Translations under genes and position numbers: made by a program
Shown here: in pieces, positions 16,323 to 23,371 of the stretch
Layout of the letters: each line of letters begins with the position of its first letter
Position numbering within the stretch: the stretch's first letter is position 1
The notes under the pieces: model-generated
Told to the model about the DNA's origin: nothing
Databases searched by the model: none
The model's input: the letters and a program-made list of their open reading frames with translations, nothing else
Assembly (NCBI GenBank): GCA_012728995.1
Contig: JAAYEB010000195.1
Location: 1-39,827 of the forward strand
DNA: 39,827 nucleotides
Source: Fibrobacter sp.
GTDB taxonomy: Bacteria; Fibrobacterota; Chitinivibrionia; Chitinivibrionales; Chitinispirillaceae
Direction of reading: 5' to 3'

Positions 16323-17335
16323 AACATCACCAGCGCTTTCACAAATCCTTCAGGCCTGTTTAATACCGTATCAAAAGCATCATTGATTTCATCTAATGCA
16401 TATATGTGTGTAAAAAAAGGCTGAGGATCGAGCTGTTTTCTTTCTACAGCTTTTATAGCAGTTCTTATCCCGTCGATACAAATCTGCGGCTCCCGTTCAT
16501 GAGCATTTATGACATCTATACCTCGCCAGTTCCAGGATTGCATATTAACAGATCTAAACCCGTCCTGATGATATCCGGCAATGATCAATCGTCCCCTTAT
16601 CTTAACAAGTTCTCCGGCAAGATCGAGCGGTTTCTGATATCCAGTTGCTTCAATAACACAATCATAGCCATCGGGGCATAACCTGTTTTTGATTTTCAAC
16701 GATTCCTCTGCTGATCCATCATATTCAATAGTGGTTTCAACCCCGATTCTTTGGGCAAATTTTAAAGCACTTCTGTTTCGTGATATAACCACAACATTTG
16801 CACCCACTCCGAGAGCGAGTGAACTCAAAATCAAACCAATAAAACCAGCACCAACAACTGCGACATTCTGTCCTTTTCTTATATTACATCGGTTAAATAT
16901 ATTCATGGCACAACCAAGCGGTTCACCCGGTAAACATATTCCCTCGAGCTGTGATGGTATAGGGACAACCATATTTTCAGATACAACATTGTATTCAGCA
17001 AAAGCATTTTGGGACAACAATGCTACCCACTGGCCAGGGAAATATGATTTAACATCTGAACCAGTTTCTTCGATTCTTCCCCACCCCTCATGGCCTGGCG
17101 CCCCCTTTTCAAGCGGGTATTTAAACCAGGGTCTTCCCTCCCAGACCGGAAGGTTGGAACTGCATATACCACATCCCTTTAAATGAACCAGAATCTCTTT
17201 CGCACCTGGAGCGGGTACCGGGAAAGCATTGATCGAATATTTCCCGGGAGCTTCACATACAGCAGCCATCATTGTCCTTGTCCCGGTCTTACTTGTTTCA
17301 CATATTTTATCTGATACTGAAGTACAGTTTTTCAT
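16319..17335 (-). CDS. Zinc-type medium-chain alcohol/sugar dehydrogenase (MDR)
   Basis: This is a 338-aa MDR-superfamily protein. The catalytic zinc region is G-C-G-I-C-S-S-N (about 54-61) followed by G-H-E-G-W-G (81-86). The nucleotide fold shows V-V-G-A-G-F-I-G-L (160-168). The four-cysteine structural-zinc lobe of classical alcohol dehydrogenases is not visible. ATG 17335 overlaps the upstream stop by 4 bp, but an internal ATG at 17272 (M-M-A-A-V-C-E-A-P-G) has an AAGGACA leader and fits family N termini better, so the protein may be 317 aa. Likely a polyol or sugar dehydrogenase serving the glycan pathway; substrate unknown. Confidence 0.85.
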   Translation of the reverse strand: MKNCTSVSDKICETSKTGTRTMMAAVCEAPGKYSINAFPVPAPGAKEILVHLKGCGICSSNLPVWEGRPWFKYPLEKGAPGHEGWGRIEETGSDVKSYFPGQWVALLSQNAFAEYNVVSENMVVPIPSQLEGICLPGEPLGCAMNIFNRCNIRKGQNVAVVGAGFIGLILSSLALGVGANVVVISRNRSALKFAQRIGVETTIEYDGSAEESLKIKNRLCPDGYDCVIEATGYQKPLDLAGELVKIRGRLIIAGYHQDGFRSVNMQSWNWRGIDVINAHEREPQICIDGIRTAIKAVERKQLDPQPFFTHIYALDEINDAFDTVLNRPEGFVKALVML

Positions 17336-18393
17336 GCTATTTTTTCCTTTTCATATTCTGATGATATAAGTTCCCGGTTTAACTGAAGCCAGTTGAATAA
17401 ACGACCAATTCCTTCATCAGTTTCAATTTTTGGAAACCATCCTGTAATACTCCTGAATCTTTGAATGTTCGATACATAGTACTTCTGATCAGCAAGACGC
17501 CATGGTTCATACACAACCTGTGGAAACGAATCGCAGTATTTCTGGATTTTATTTACAAATTCGTTTAGACTTAAACCAAGATTTGGTCCGCCGCCAATTG
17601 TAAATGCCCGACCAGCGGTTTCCTTGGAATATTTATAGGCAAGTACCATAGCATCAACCAGGTCATCTATGTAAAGTATATCCCTGACCTGACAACCATC
17701 CCCAAAGATTGTTAATGGTTCATTCAACAATACTTTAATAAGAAAATGCGCTACCCACCCCTGATCTTCAGTACCAAATTGATGTGGCCCATAAATACAA
17801 CTCATACGAAAAACTGTTGCCGGAATGCCAAATGTACGTGAATAATCAAGTACATACTGATCTGCTGCTCCTTTTGAACAACCGTACGGACTGTAAAAAT
17901 CTAACGGGAATTTTTCATCCACACCATGTTTTTCCAGATTTCTATCACCTGGTATATATCGTTGACCAGACTTCTCCAGTATGATATCATGCAGGTTTCC
18001 ATAAACCTTGTTCGTGGATGTAAAAAGAAGAAATGGTGGATTATCCAGTTTTCGAAGAATTTCAAGGATGTTAATTGTATTTGTTAAGTTTGTCTCGAAA
18101 TCCATAACCGGATTTTCAAGACTTTTTGTTACTGCCACCTGAGCTGCCAGATGATAAACACAGGCAGCACTCTGTAGTACCTCCTCGAGCCTGCATCTGT
18201 TTGTTAAATCCATTATTTCCAGTTTAAATCTGCCATGATATGTCCGGTTAAGCCATTGTAAATTTTTTTTTGATCCCGCCCTGGAGAGATTGTCGACAAG
18301 AATAACAGCATTCCCGTTCTTAATGAATCTGTGTGCGAGGTTGGTTCCGATAAACCCTGCTCCACCTGTAATTACTATATTATCTTTTTTCAT
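17332..18393 (-). CDS. NAD-dependent epimerase/dehydratase, CDP-paratose 2-epimerase-like
   Basis: This 353-aa extended SDR has T-G-G-A-G-F-I-G at residues 9-16, the active-site serine/threonine stretch F-T-S-T-N-K-V-Y-G, and the catalytic Y-x-x-x-K in S-P-Y-G-C-S-K-G-A-A-D-Q-Y. The T-N-K-V-Y-G and G-C-S-K-G-A-A-D-Q-Y-V-L-D-Y pattern and the later G-T-E-D-Q-G-W-V-A-H-F segment match CDP-paratose 2-epimerase (RfbE/TyvE)-like enzymes better than GalE. It would epimerise a nucleotide sugar. No CDP-glucose pathway genes (rfbF/rfbG/rfbH) are nearby, so the true substrate is open. It overlaps its neighbours by 4 bp at each end. Confidence 0.85.
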   Translation of the reverse strand: MKKDNIVITGGAGFIGTNLAHRFIKNGNAVILVDNLSRAGSKKNLQWLNRTYHGRFKLEIMDLTNRCRLEEVLQSAACVYHLAAQVAVTKSLENPVMDFETNLTNTINILEILRKLDNPPFLLFTSTNKVYGNLHDIILEKSGQRYIPGDRNLEKHGVDEKFPLDFYSPYGCSKGAADQYVLDYSRTFGIPATVFRMSCIYGPHQFGTEDQGWVAHFLIKVLLNEPLTIFGDGCQVRDILYIDDLVDAMVLAYKYSKETAGRAFTIGGGPNLGLSLNEFVNKIQKYCDSFPQVVYEPWRLADQKYYVSNIQRFRSITGWFPKIETDEGIGRLFNWLQLNRELISSEYEKEKIA

Positions 18394-19508
18394 ACCGCAA
18401 GCCCCCGTTCAACCAGTTCGGCTGTAGCTGCATCAAAATTATCAGCAGCTTTCTGTCCCTCAAGCCACTGTGCCAGACACATTAATCCTTTATCTAAATC
18501 TATAGACGGCTGATATCCAAGAATTCTGTTTGCCAGCCTGATATCAGAATAGCAGTGTCTTATATCCCCAAAACGATATTTTGAACTGATTACAGGAGTT
18601 AGATTTTCCTTCCCCAGAACAGCAGCCATTTTTAATGCAATTTCAGATATCGTGTAAGCTTTTCCACTTCCGATATTAAAGATTTTCCCGGCAGCTTTAT
18701 CTGACTCAAGTGCCAGTATACATGCCCTGCATACATCTTTCACATTAACAAAATCCCTGCGTTGATTTCCATCTTCAAAAATTAGAGGTTTTCGGTCATT
18801 GAGATATCTTGAAGCAAAAATTGCGAGCACACCGGTATACGGATTTGATAATGCCTGCCGCTCTCCATAAACGTTAAAGAATCTTAAAGCAACAAATGGT
18901 ATTTTGTAGGCCTGTGTGACCATAAGACACATCTGCTCCTGATCGTACTTGGACAATGCATATACAGATGCGAGTGAAGGTGTTTTCGTTTCAGGTGTTG
19001 GTACCGACTTAAGAATTTCTCCCTTTTCTGTTAATGGTTCCCACTGGTTGTTTTTCAACTGCTGCAATGAACGCGCTGCATTATGATAGTATTCGTTTCG
19101 TTCATTAATGTATAATCCCTCTCCATACACGCTCATACTTGATGCGACTATAAGTTTTTCAATACCAGTCCCTGCAAGGTTTTCCAGAAGTATTGAAGTA
19201 CCTAAATTATTGATTCTGGTGTAATTCTGTATCTGATACATGCTCTGGCCAACGCCAACCGCAGCTGCAAAATGGTATAAAGCACTAACACCCTTTAACG
19301 CCTTTTTTACATCATCACCATTGCAGATATCACCTTTTATAAATTCAATTTCACTATCAAGATATCGTGGTCTGTCAATATTTTTGCCGTGGACCTGTGC
19401 ACAAAGGTTATCCAGAACCCGAACTCTATATCCGTACCTCAACAGTTCATCTGCCAAATGAGATCCTATAAACCCTGCTCCGCCAGTAATAAGGACAAGT
19501 TTACTCAT
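18390..19508 (-). CDS. NAD-dependent epimerase, dTDP-L-rhamnose 4-epimerase-like
   Basis: This 372-aa extended SDR is the first gene of the operon. It has T-G-G-A-G-F-I-G at residues 8-15, an active-site V-A-S-S-M-S-V-Y-G-E-G strand and Y-A-L-S-K-Y-D-Q-E with the catalytic Tyr and Lys. The N-terminal V-L-D-N-L-C-A-Q-V-H-G and A-A-A-V-G-V-G-Q-S-M-Y segments resemble dTDP-L-rhamnose 4-epimerase (WbiB-like) proteins. ATG 19508 is preceded by AGAGGA at 8-bp spacing, and a plausible promoter lies 74 bp upstream. Sugar specificity is inferred from resemblance only. Confidence 0.85.
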   Translation of the reverse strand: MSKLVLITGGAGFIGSHLADELLRYGYRVRVLDNLCAQVHGKNIDRPRYLDSEIEFIKGDICNGDDVKKALKGVSALYHFAAAVGVGQSMYQIQNYTRINNLGTSILLENLAGTGIEKLIVASSMSVYGEGLYINERNEYYHNAARSLQQLKNNQWEPLTEKGEILKSVPTPETKTPSLASVYALSKYDQEQMCLMVTQAYKIPFVALRFFNVYGERQALSNPYTGVLAIFASRYLNDRKPLIFEDGNQRRDFVNVKDVCRACILALESDKAAGKIFNIGSGKAYTISEIALKMAAVLGKENLTPVISSKYRFGDIRHCYSDIRLANRILGYQPSIDLDKGLMCLAQWLEGQKAADNFDAATAELVERGLAV

Positions 19509-19581
19509 ATTTTTTTTCCTCTTTGGTACAATTCAAAAACTGAGGGAGAAACGTTCTCTGCTTTTGGAAAAAATGGCAACA

Positions 19582-19610
19582 ATCATGCCAGCATCTACTT
19601 AGCTTGACAA
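19582..19610 (-). promoter_or_regulatory. Candidate sigma-70-type promoter for the 19-gene operon
   Basis: Read on the minus strand, TTGTCA (19610-19605) matches the -35 consensus at 5 of 6 positions and CATGAT (19587-19582) matches the -10 at 4 of 6, with a 17-bp spacer. It lies about 74 bp upstream of the first operon ATG. Found by eye; other matches in AT-rich DNA are expected by chance. Confidence 0.35.
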
Positions 19611-19704
19611 GATCGTACAACCGTGATTCATCTTTTCAGTAAATTGTGCAAATTTTGTTACATTCGGAAGTCTTATTGAAAGGTTTTTCCTGGTTTCAAA
19701 TACC

Positions 19705-19734
19705 TTCACTCCATTATCTGCAGAGAGATATAAT
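19705..19734 (+). promoter_or_regulatory. Candidate promoter for the DUF892-DUF1328-dodecin group
   Basis: TTCACT (19705-19710) and a perfect TATAAT (19729-19734) are separated by 18 bp, about 150 bp upstream of the DUF892 start. Between this and the minus-strand promoter, the 379-bp gap at 19509-19887 appears to be purely a divergent control region; no other gene is seen in it. Confidence 0.35.
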
Positions 19735-19887
19735 TTTCTCAAATTGAGAAACAGGAGTCATACACTGATCAGTATCGATAAACTAATCATCAATGGCATT
19801 ATCTTTGCCACTCTTCATCAATATTCTCCAAAACAAGGTTACCTTACACAATTTCTTTATACAGGTATTTTTCAGGAGGTGAAATTG

Positions 19888-20391
19888 ATGCGCCTTGATA
19901 CTCTTCACGACCTTTTAGTAAATCAGCTTCAGGATCTTTATTGTACAGAACAGCAGATTTATGATGTTCTTCCCGAGTTGGCTAAAACGGCTTACTCCTA
20001 CGATCTGAAAAAAACATTTGAACAGCATTTTAATTCAACAAAGAATCAAATTATTCGCCTTAAAAAAATTTTCAGAAAACTGGAACTTAATTATAATCAT
20101 CACAGGTGCGAAGGCATTGAAGGATTGATAAATGAATGCATCCGGATTGTCAGACTTGAGGGAAATCCTGCAATAAAAGATGCTGCTTTAATTAATGTTG
20201 TTCAAAAAATTGAGCATTATGAACTTGATAGTTACAATTCTGTAAGAACATATGCAAGAGAACTTGGGTATAAATATATTGCAGACCTTCTCCAGGAAAG
20301 TGTTGACGAAGAAAATGAGACTGACAAGCAGCTTGTCAGTTTAACCAAAGGTGGCTTTTACAGCAGAAGCATAGATGAAGAAAATTATTAG
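19888..20391 (+). CDS. DUF892 (YciE/YciF-like) ferritin-like stress protein
   Basis: This 167-aa protein is predicted all-helical and matches the DUF892 ferritin-like pattern: an early L-H-D-L-L-V-N-Q-L-Q-D-L-Y-C-T-E-Q-Q-I helix, then E-Q-H-F-N-S-T-K-N-Q-I-I-R-L, a central E-G-I-E-G-L-I-N-E-C helix and I-E-H-Y-E-L-D-S-Y near the fourth helix. The family (YciE/YciF in E. coli) is linked to stress responses; its exact activity is unclear. ATG 19888 is chosen over longer in-frame starts because a near-perfect AGGAGGT (19874-19880) lies 7 bases upstream. It heads a plus-strand group with the DUF1328 and dodecin genes. Confidence 0.88.
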   Translation: MRLDTLHDLLVNQLQDLYCTEQQIYDVLPELAKTAYSYDLKKTFEQHFNSTKNQIIRLKKIFRKLELNYNHHRCEGIEGLINECIRIVRLEGNPAIKDAALINVVQKIEHYELDSYNSVRTYARELGYKYIADLLQESVDEENETDKQLVSLTKGGFYSRSIDEENY

Positions 20392-20471
20392 CAACTTCTG
20401 GTACAGTATTTGATTTGTTAATATTAAAGTTTCATCAAAAGTGATCTCTTTATTTGAGTAGCAGATTGAAA

Positions 20472-20645
20472 ATGGTTGTCTGGTTAATAATATTCATAGT
20501 TGCAGCAATGATCAGCGGTTTCACAGGTTTTTTCGGAGCAGTTACATCATCAACTATAATATCACAGGTTCTCTTTTATCTTTTTGTGGCATTGTCTCTT
20601 TTTACACTTTTTACAATGATTTACACTCATTATCAAAACAGATAA
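20472..20645 (+). CDS. DUF1328-type small membrane protein
   Basis: This 57-aa hydrophobic protein starts M-V-V-W-L-I-I-F-I-V-A-A and continues into a second hydrophobic segment (V-L-F-Y-L-F-V-A-L-S-L-F) separated by a G-F-T-G-F-F-G-A turn. Size, two membrane helices and the glycine-rich turn match DUF1328 (YtjA-like) proteins, which are often found beside DUF892 and other stress genes. A TTG at 20454 would add six residues; the ATG at 20472 fits the family N terminus better, though neither has a strong ribosome-binding site. Function unknown. Confidence 0.72.
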   Translation: MVVWLIIFIVAAMISGFTGFFGAVTSSTIISQVLFYLFVALSLFTLFTMIYTHYQNR

Positions 20646-20684
20646 ACATATACAATAATGAATTTATAAGAGAGGGGAAGGAAT

Positions 20685-20894
20685 ATGCCGGGACATATTT
20701 ACAAAACAGTAGAAATTACTGGTACATCATCCACCAGTATAGAAGATGCAGTAAGAAATGCTGTAAGCAGAACTTCACATAGCCTTAAAAATCTGCGATG
20801 GTTCAAACTTGATGAGATACGCGGTAAACTTGATGAAAACCATGTTACAGAATGGCAGGCTACCATTAAGATTTCTTTTACAGTTGAAGAATAG
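20685..20894 (+). CDS. Dodecin family flavin-binding protein
   Basis: This 69-aa protein matches dodecin throughout: K-T-V-E-I-T-G-T-S-S-T-S-I-E-D-A-V-R-N-A-V near the N terminus, L-R-W-F-K-L-D-E-I-R-G with the flavin-stacking tryptophan, and a final W-Q-A-T-I-K-I-S-F-T strand. Dodecins assemble into hollow 12-mers that bind and buffer flavins. A strong AGAGGGGAAGGA leader precedes ATG 20685. It lies 39 bp after the DUF1328 gene, so the three genes probably form one transcript. Likely general stress or flavin protection (inference from neighbours). Confidence 0.92.
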   Translation: MPGHIYKTVEITGTSSTSIEDAVRNAVSRTSHSLKNLRWFKLDEIRGKLDENHVTEWQATIKISFTVEE

Positions 20895-21464
20895 GCTGTT
20901 ATGAAATTGTTTAAATCTAACAGTAGAAATTATAATTTTAACCCTGATCCGACGTATTAATATTGGTCGAAACAGTTCGTCAAATTTCGGGAATGTTAAA
21001 ATCCATATTTACATTTCATTATTCCTTACACCAATTTTTGCCGTTAATATATTCTCTGATTAAAATCTATATACTTTAAATAATCATGAATCATTTACAC
21101 GAAATGATAATTGCAATTGAATTACAGCCATATGTTTCACAACAGGAATAATTCTATCCGGAGATCATATCATTTGAAATTATTCCAATAAGAAAGGCCC
21201 TTTTCGAGGGCCTTTAATAACACTCAAATCCAGAAAATCAATACATTACGAGAATTACGAGGTTTTAGCTCTTTCGTCAGGTTTTTTCGTGGTATTTACA
21301 CATCCAGAATGTGGTCAATGACCAATTACTGGCAGAGCTGATCATTACACCACCATACAACTTTTGTTCAATGTTGTTCCTGAAACTCATACCTGTATAC
21401 TATTCAAAACACATTAATAATTTTAATCACTTTTATTTTTGAATTCAATGTTTCGGTCTGTAAA
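20895..21464. other. Gene-free gap between convergent genes
   Basis: This 570-bp AT-rich stretch separates the dodecin gene from the orphan minus-strand gene. It contains one strong hairpin (21193-21215, listed separately). No reading frame with a ribosome-binding site and no RNA gene were recognised. Confidence 0.5.
21193..21215. terminator. Hairpin, probable bidirectional terminator
   Basis: A perfect 9-bp stem AAAGGCCCT / AGGGCCTTT encloses a 5-nt loop (TTTCG). It lies between convergent genes (dodecin on plus, the orphan gene on minus), a usual place for a shared terminator. The U-tract is weak on both strands, so efficient termination is not certain. Confidence 0.6.
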
Positions 21465-22097
21465 TTACTCTTCATCTGAACCATGCGGCTTCAAACGTTC
21501 TGTTTCAGAAATATACTCATCAGTAATGTCCTTTTTACCATTCAAATATTCAACGATCTGCATCGCTTTCTCTTCATCCAGAACCACCCTTGTCTGACGT
21601 GTAACACGTGCTTTATAGTTCCATGATTTAAGAACTTCATCTGTAATGACAAATGAATCTTCAGTCGACACAAATCGTTTTTCATCTGCACGAAGAGCAT
21701 TACACATGTCCTCATCAAGGCAGGAATAATCTGAACAATGCCTGATATGCAATCTTTTTACATCCGCTACCCTGTTGATCCTGAAATACCCTGTAATCAG
21801 CAATTTGTCCTTGAATTCAGAATCAGTACCTGCATATTTAGTCATAAAAAACAGATATCTGATTTTTGATTTAACGAAAGCGTTTCTGATTTTGCTTTTT
21901 CCGCATCCATAAAATCCATATGTTCCAGTTTCATAATTAGGTTCAGGAAGAATATTTGAGTGCAATTCTTCGGGTATTTCACGAATAGGTAATTGCGCTA
22001 CAGGATCACTGGTATAAAAAACGACCATACCAGTATTGGATGCCCGGTAGTCTTGCCATAAAACACTTTCTACTGATAATTTCATGACATCATTCAT
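21465..22097 (-). CDS. Hypothetical protein, 210 aa
   Basis: The product was not recognised. It is soluble with no signal peptide or membrane helix. Visible features: an early aromatic-rich strand (G-M-V-V-F-Y-T-S-D-P), a C-G-K-S-K-I-R segment, the core Y-L-F-F-M-T-K-Y-A-G-T followed by L-L-I-T-G-Y-F-R-I, a stretch with three Cys and two His in close spacing (H-I-R-H-C-S-D-Y-S-C-L-D-E-D-M-C), and a charged tail. The F-F-M-T-K-Y / I-T-G-Y-F pairing is reminiscent of EVE/Nmad-type small beta-barrels that bind modified bases, but this is only a resemblance. AGGAG precedes ATG 22097 at good spacing. It stands alone between terminators. Confidence 0.65.
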   Translation of the reverse strand: MNDVMKLSVESVLWQDYRASNTGMVVFYTSDPVAQLPIREIPEELHSNILPEPNYETGTYGFYGCGKSKIRNAFVKSKIRYLFFMTKYAGTDSEFKDKLLITGYFRINRVADVKRLHIRHCSDYSCLDEDMCNALRADEKRFVSTEDSFVITDEVLKSWNYKARVTRQTRVVLDEEKAMQIVEYLNGKKDITDEYISETERLKPHGSDEE

Positions 22098-22127
22098 GGT
22101 AAACTCCTAACCGGTTTATATTAGTGT

Positions 22128-22164
22128 AAAAAAACAACTAAGCCCGTATAAATGATACGGGCTT
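22128..22164 (-). terminator. Intrinsic terminator downstream of metH-queA
   Basis: A perfect 10-bp stem (AAGCCCGTAT at 22140-22149 with ATACGGGCTT at 22155-22164) is followed on the minus strand by AGTTG and a run of seven T (22134-22128). It lies 160 bp past the queA stop. It is also only about 30 bp before the start of the downstream orphan gene, leaving little room for a separate promoter. Confidence 0.8.
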
Positions 22165-22324
22165 ACCCTTTTATATTCCAGACGTAGTAATATTAAAGAT
22201 AACAAAGAAAAACTATCAGGTCAAGTACTCAATCCTTTAGTTTAAAACACTTGAACCATTTTTATGATAAAGTGCTCTCACAAACACATCGCAGATTAAA
22301 ACTTTTCCATTCAGGTGATAGTTT

Positions 22325-23371
22325 TTATATAATAAACATGGCATCACCATAGCTGAAAAAACGATATTTTTCCAGCACAGCATCAGAATAAGCTTTCAAA
22401 ACATTACTTGTTCCTCCAAAAGCACAAACAAGCATCAACAAAGTGGATAATGGTAAATGAAAATTTGTAATCAAACCATCAACAGTTTTAAAATTAAATG
22501 GTGGAAGAATCATTAATTTCGTTTTACCACAAGAAGATGTCAGTTTTCCATCTGAAGAACAATGCTCGAGAACTCTTACTACAGTAGTACCCACAGCTAT
22601 AACTCTGCCACCATTTTTTCGTGTCTCTTCAATTTCTCGCACAGTTTGTGGTGTCAATTCATAAATTTCCTCGTGCATTTCATGTCTTCTTGGATCTGAA
22701 ACCTTAACCGGACGAAATGTACCAGCCCCCACATGAAGAGTAAGATAGGAGATGTCGATTCCTGAATTCACCAACTCTCCAAGAAGTTCATCTGTAAAAT
22801 GAAGTCCCGCAGTAGGTGCAGCAACAGCTCCCGGTTTTTTGGAATAAACTGTCTGATAAGCTTCTTTGTCTATTTCGCAGTCTGCCCGGTCGATGTAAGG
22901 CGGTAATGGAAGATGACCATAACGATTCAGCAACTGTTCCATATCAAAACCTTCATCATTTTCCTCTAACCGGATAACCCTTTCACCATCTGGTAATACT
23001 TTATCAATATTCAGAAAAGTATTCTCCACCCCATTTACCTTTACTCTGACTCCTTCATGAAGCCGTTTTGCGGGTTTTGCCATAGCTTTCCAGCATAATT
23101 CATCAATTTTTTCCAGAAATAAAAACTCTATCTGCGCGCCTGTCTCTTTTTTGCCAAAAAGTCTCGCCGGTATTACTTTGGTATCGTTTAGTACCAGCCT
23201 GTCTCCACAACGAACCAGTCTTTTGATATCCATGAATTTCAGATGTTCTACTGATCCACTTTTTCTGCAAAGATGGAGCAATCGGCATTTGTCTCTTTGC
23301 TTAAGAGGCATTTGCGCTATAAGTTCTGATGGCAGATCATAATAAAATTCACTTGTGTTTAAAACTGTCAT
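22325..23371 (-). CDS. queA: S-adenosylmethionine:tRNA ribosyltransferase-isomerase
   Basis: This 348-aa protein is QueA, which transfers and isomerises the ribosyl group of SAM onto preQ1 at tRNA position 34, making epoxyqueuosine. Diagnostic segments are all present: F-Y-Y-D-L-P-x-E-L-I-A-Q at the start, R-L-V-L-N-D-T-K-V-I-P-A-R-L-F-G near 58-73, K-P-G-A-V-A-A-P-T-A-G-L-H-F-T in the centre, L-H-V-G-A-G-T-F-R-P-V, and the C-terminal L-I-T-N-F-H-L-P-x-S-T-L-L-M-L-V. Length is normal. ATG 23371 overlaps the metH stop by 4 bp. MetH regenerates methionine for SAM, the substrate of QueA, so the pairing is metabolically sensible. Confidence 0.97.
   Translation of the reverse strand: MTVLNTSEFYYDLPSELIAQMPLKQRDKCRLLHLCRKSGSVEHLKFMDIKRLVRCGDRLVLNDTKVIPARLFGKKETGAQIEFLFLEKIDELCWKAMAKPAKRLHEGVRVKVNGVENTFLNIDKVLPDGERVIRLEENDEGFDMEQLLNRYGHLPLPPYIDRADCEIDKEAYQTVYSKKPGAVAAPTAGLHFTDELLGELVNSGIDISYLTLHVGAGTFRPVKVSDPRRHEMHEEIYELTPQTVREIEETRKNGGRVIAVGTTVVRVLEHCSSDGKLTSSCGKTKLMILPPFNFKTVDGLITNFHLPLSTLLMLVCAFGGTSNVLKAYSDAVLEKYRFFSYGDAMFII

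Noticed and set aside
19604-19632. Perfect TTGACA on the plus strand as a promoter
   Set aside because: The region 16-18 bp downstream (TTCATC) does not resemble a -10 box; the same bases fit better as the minus-strand -35.
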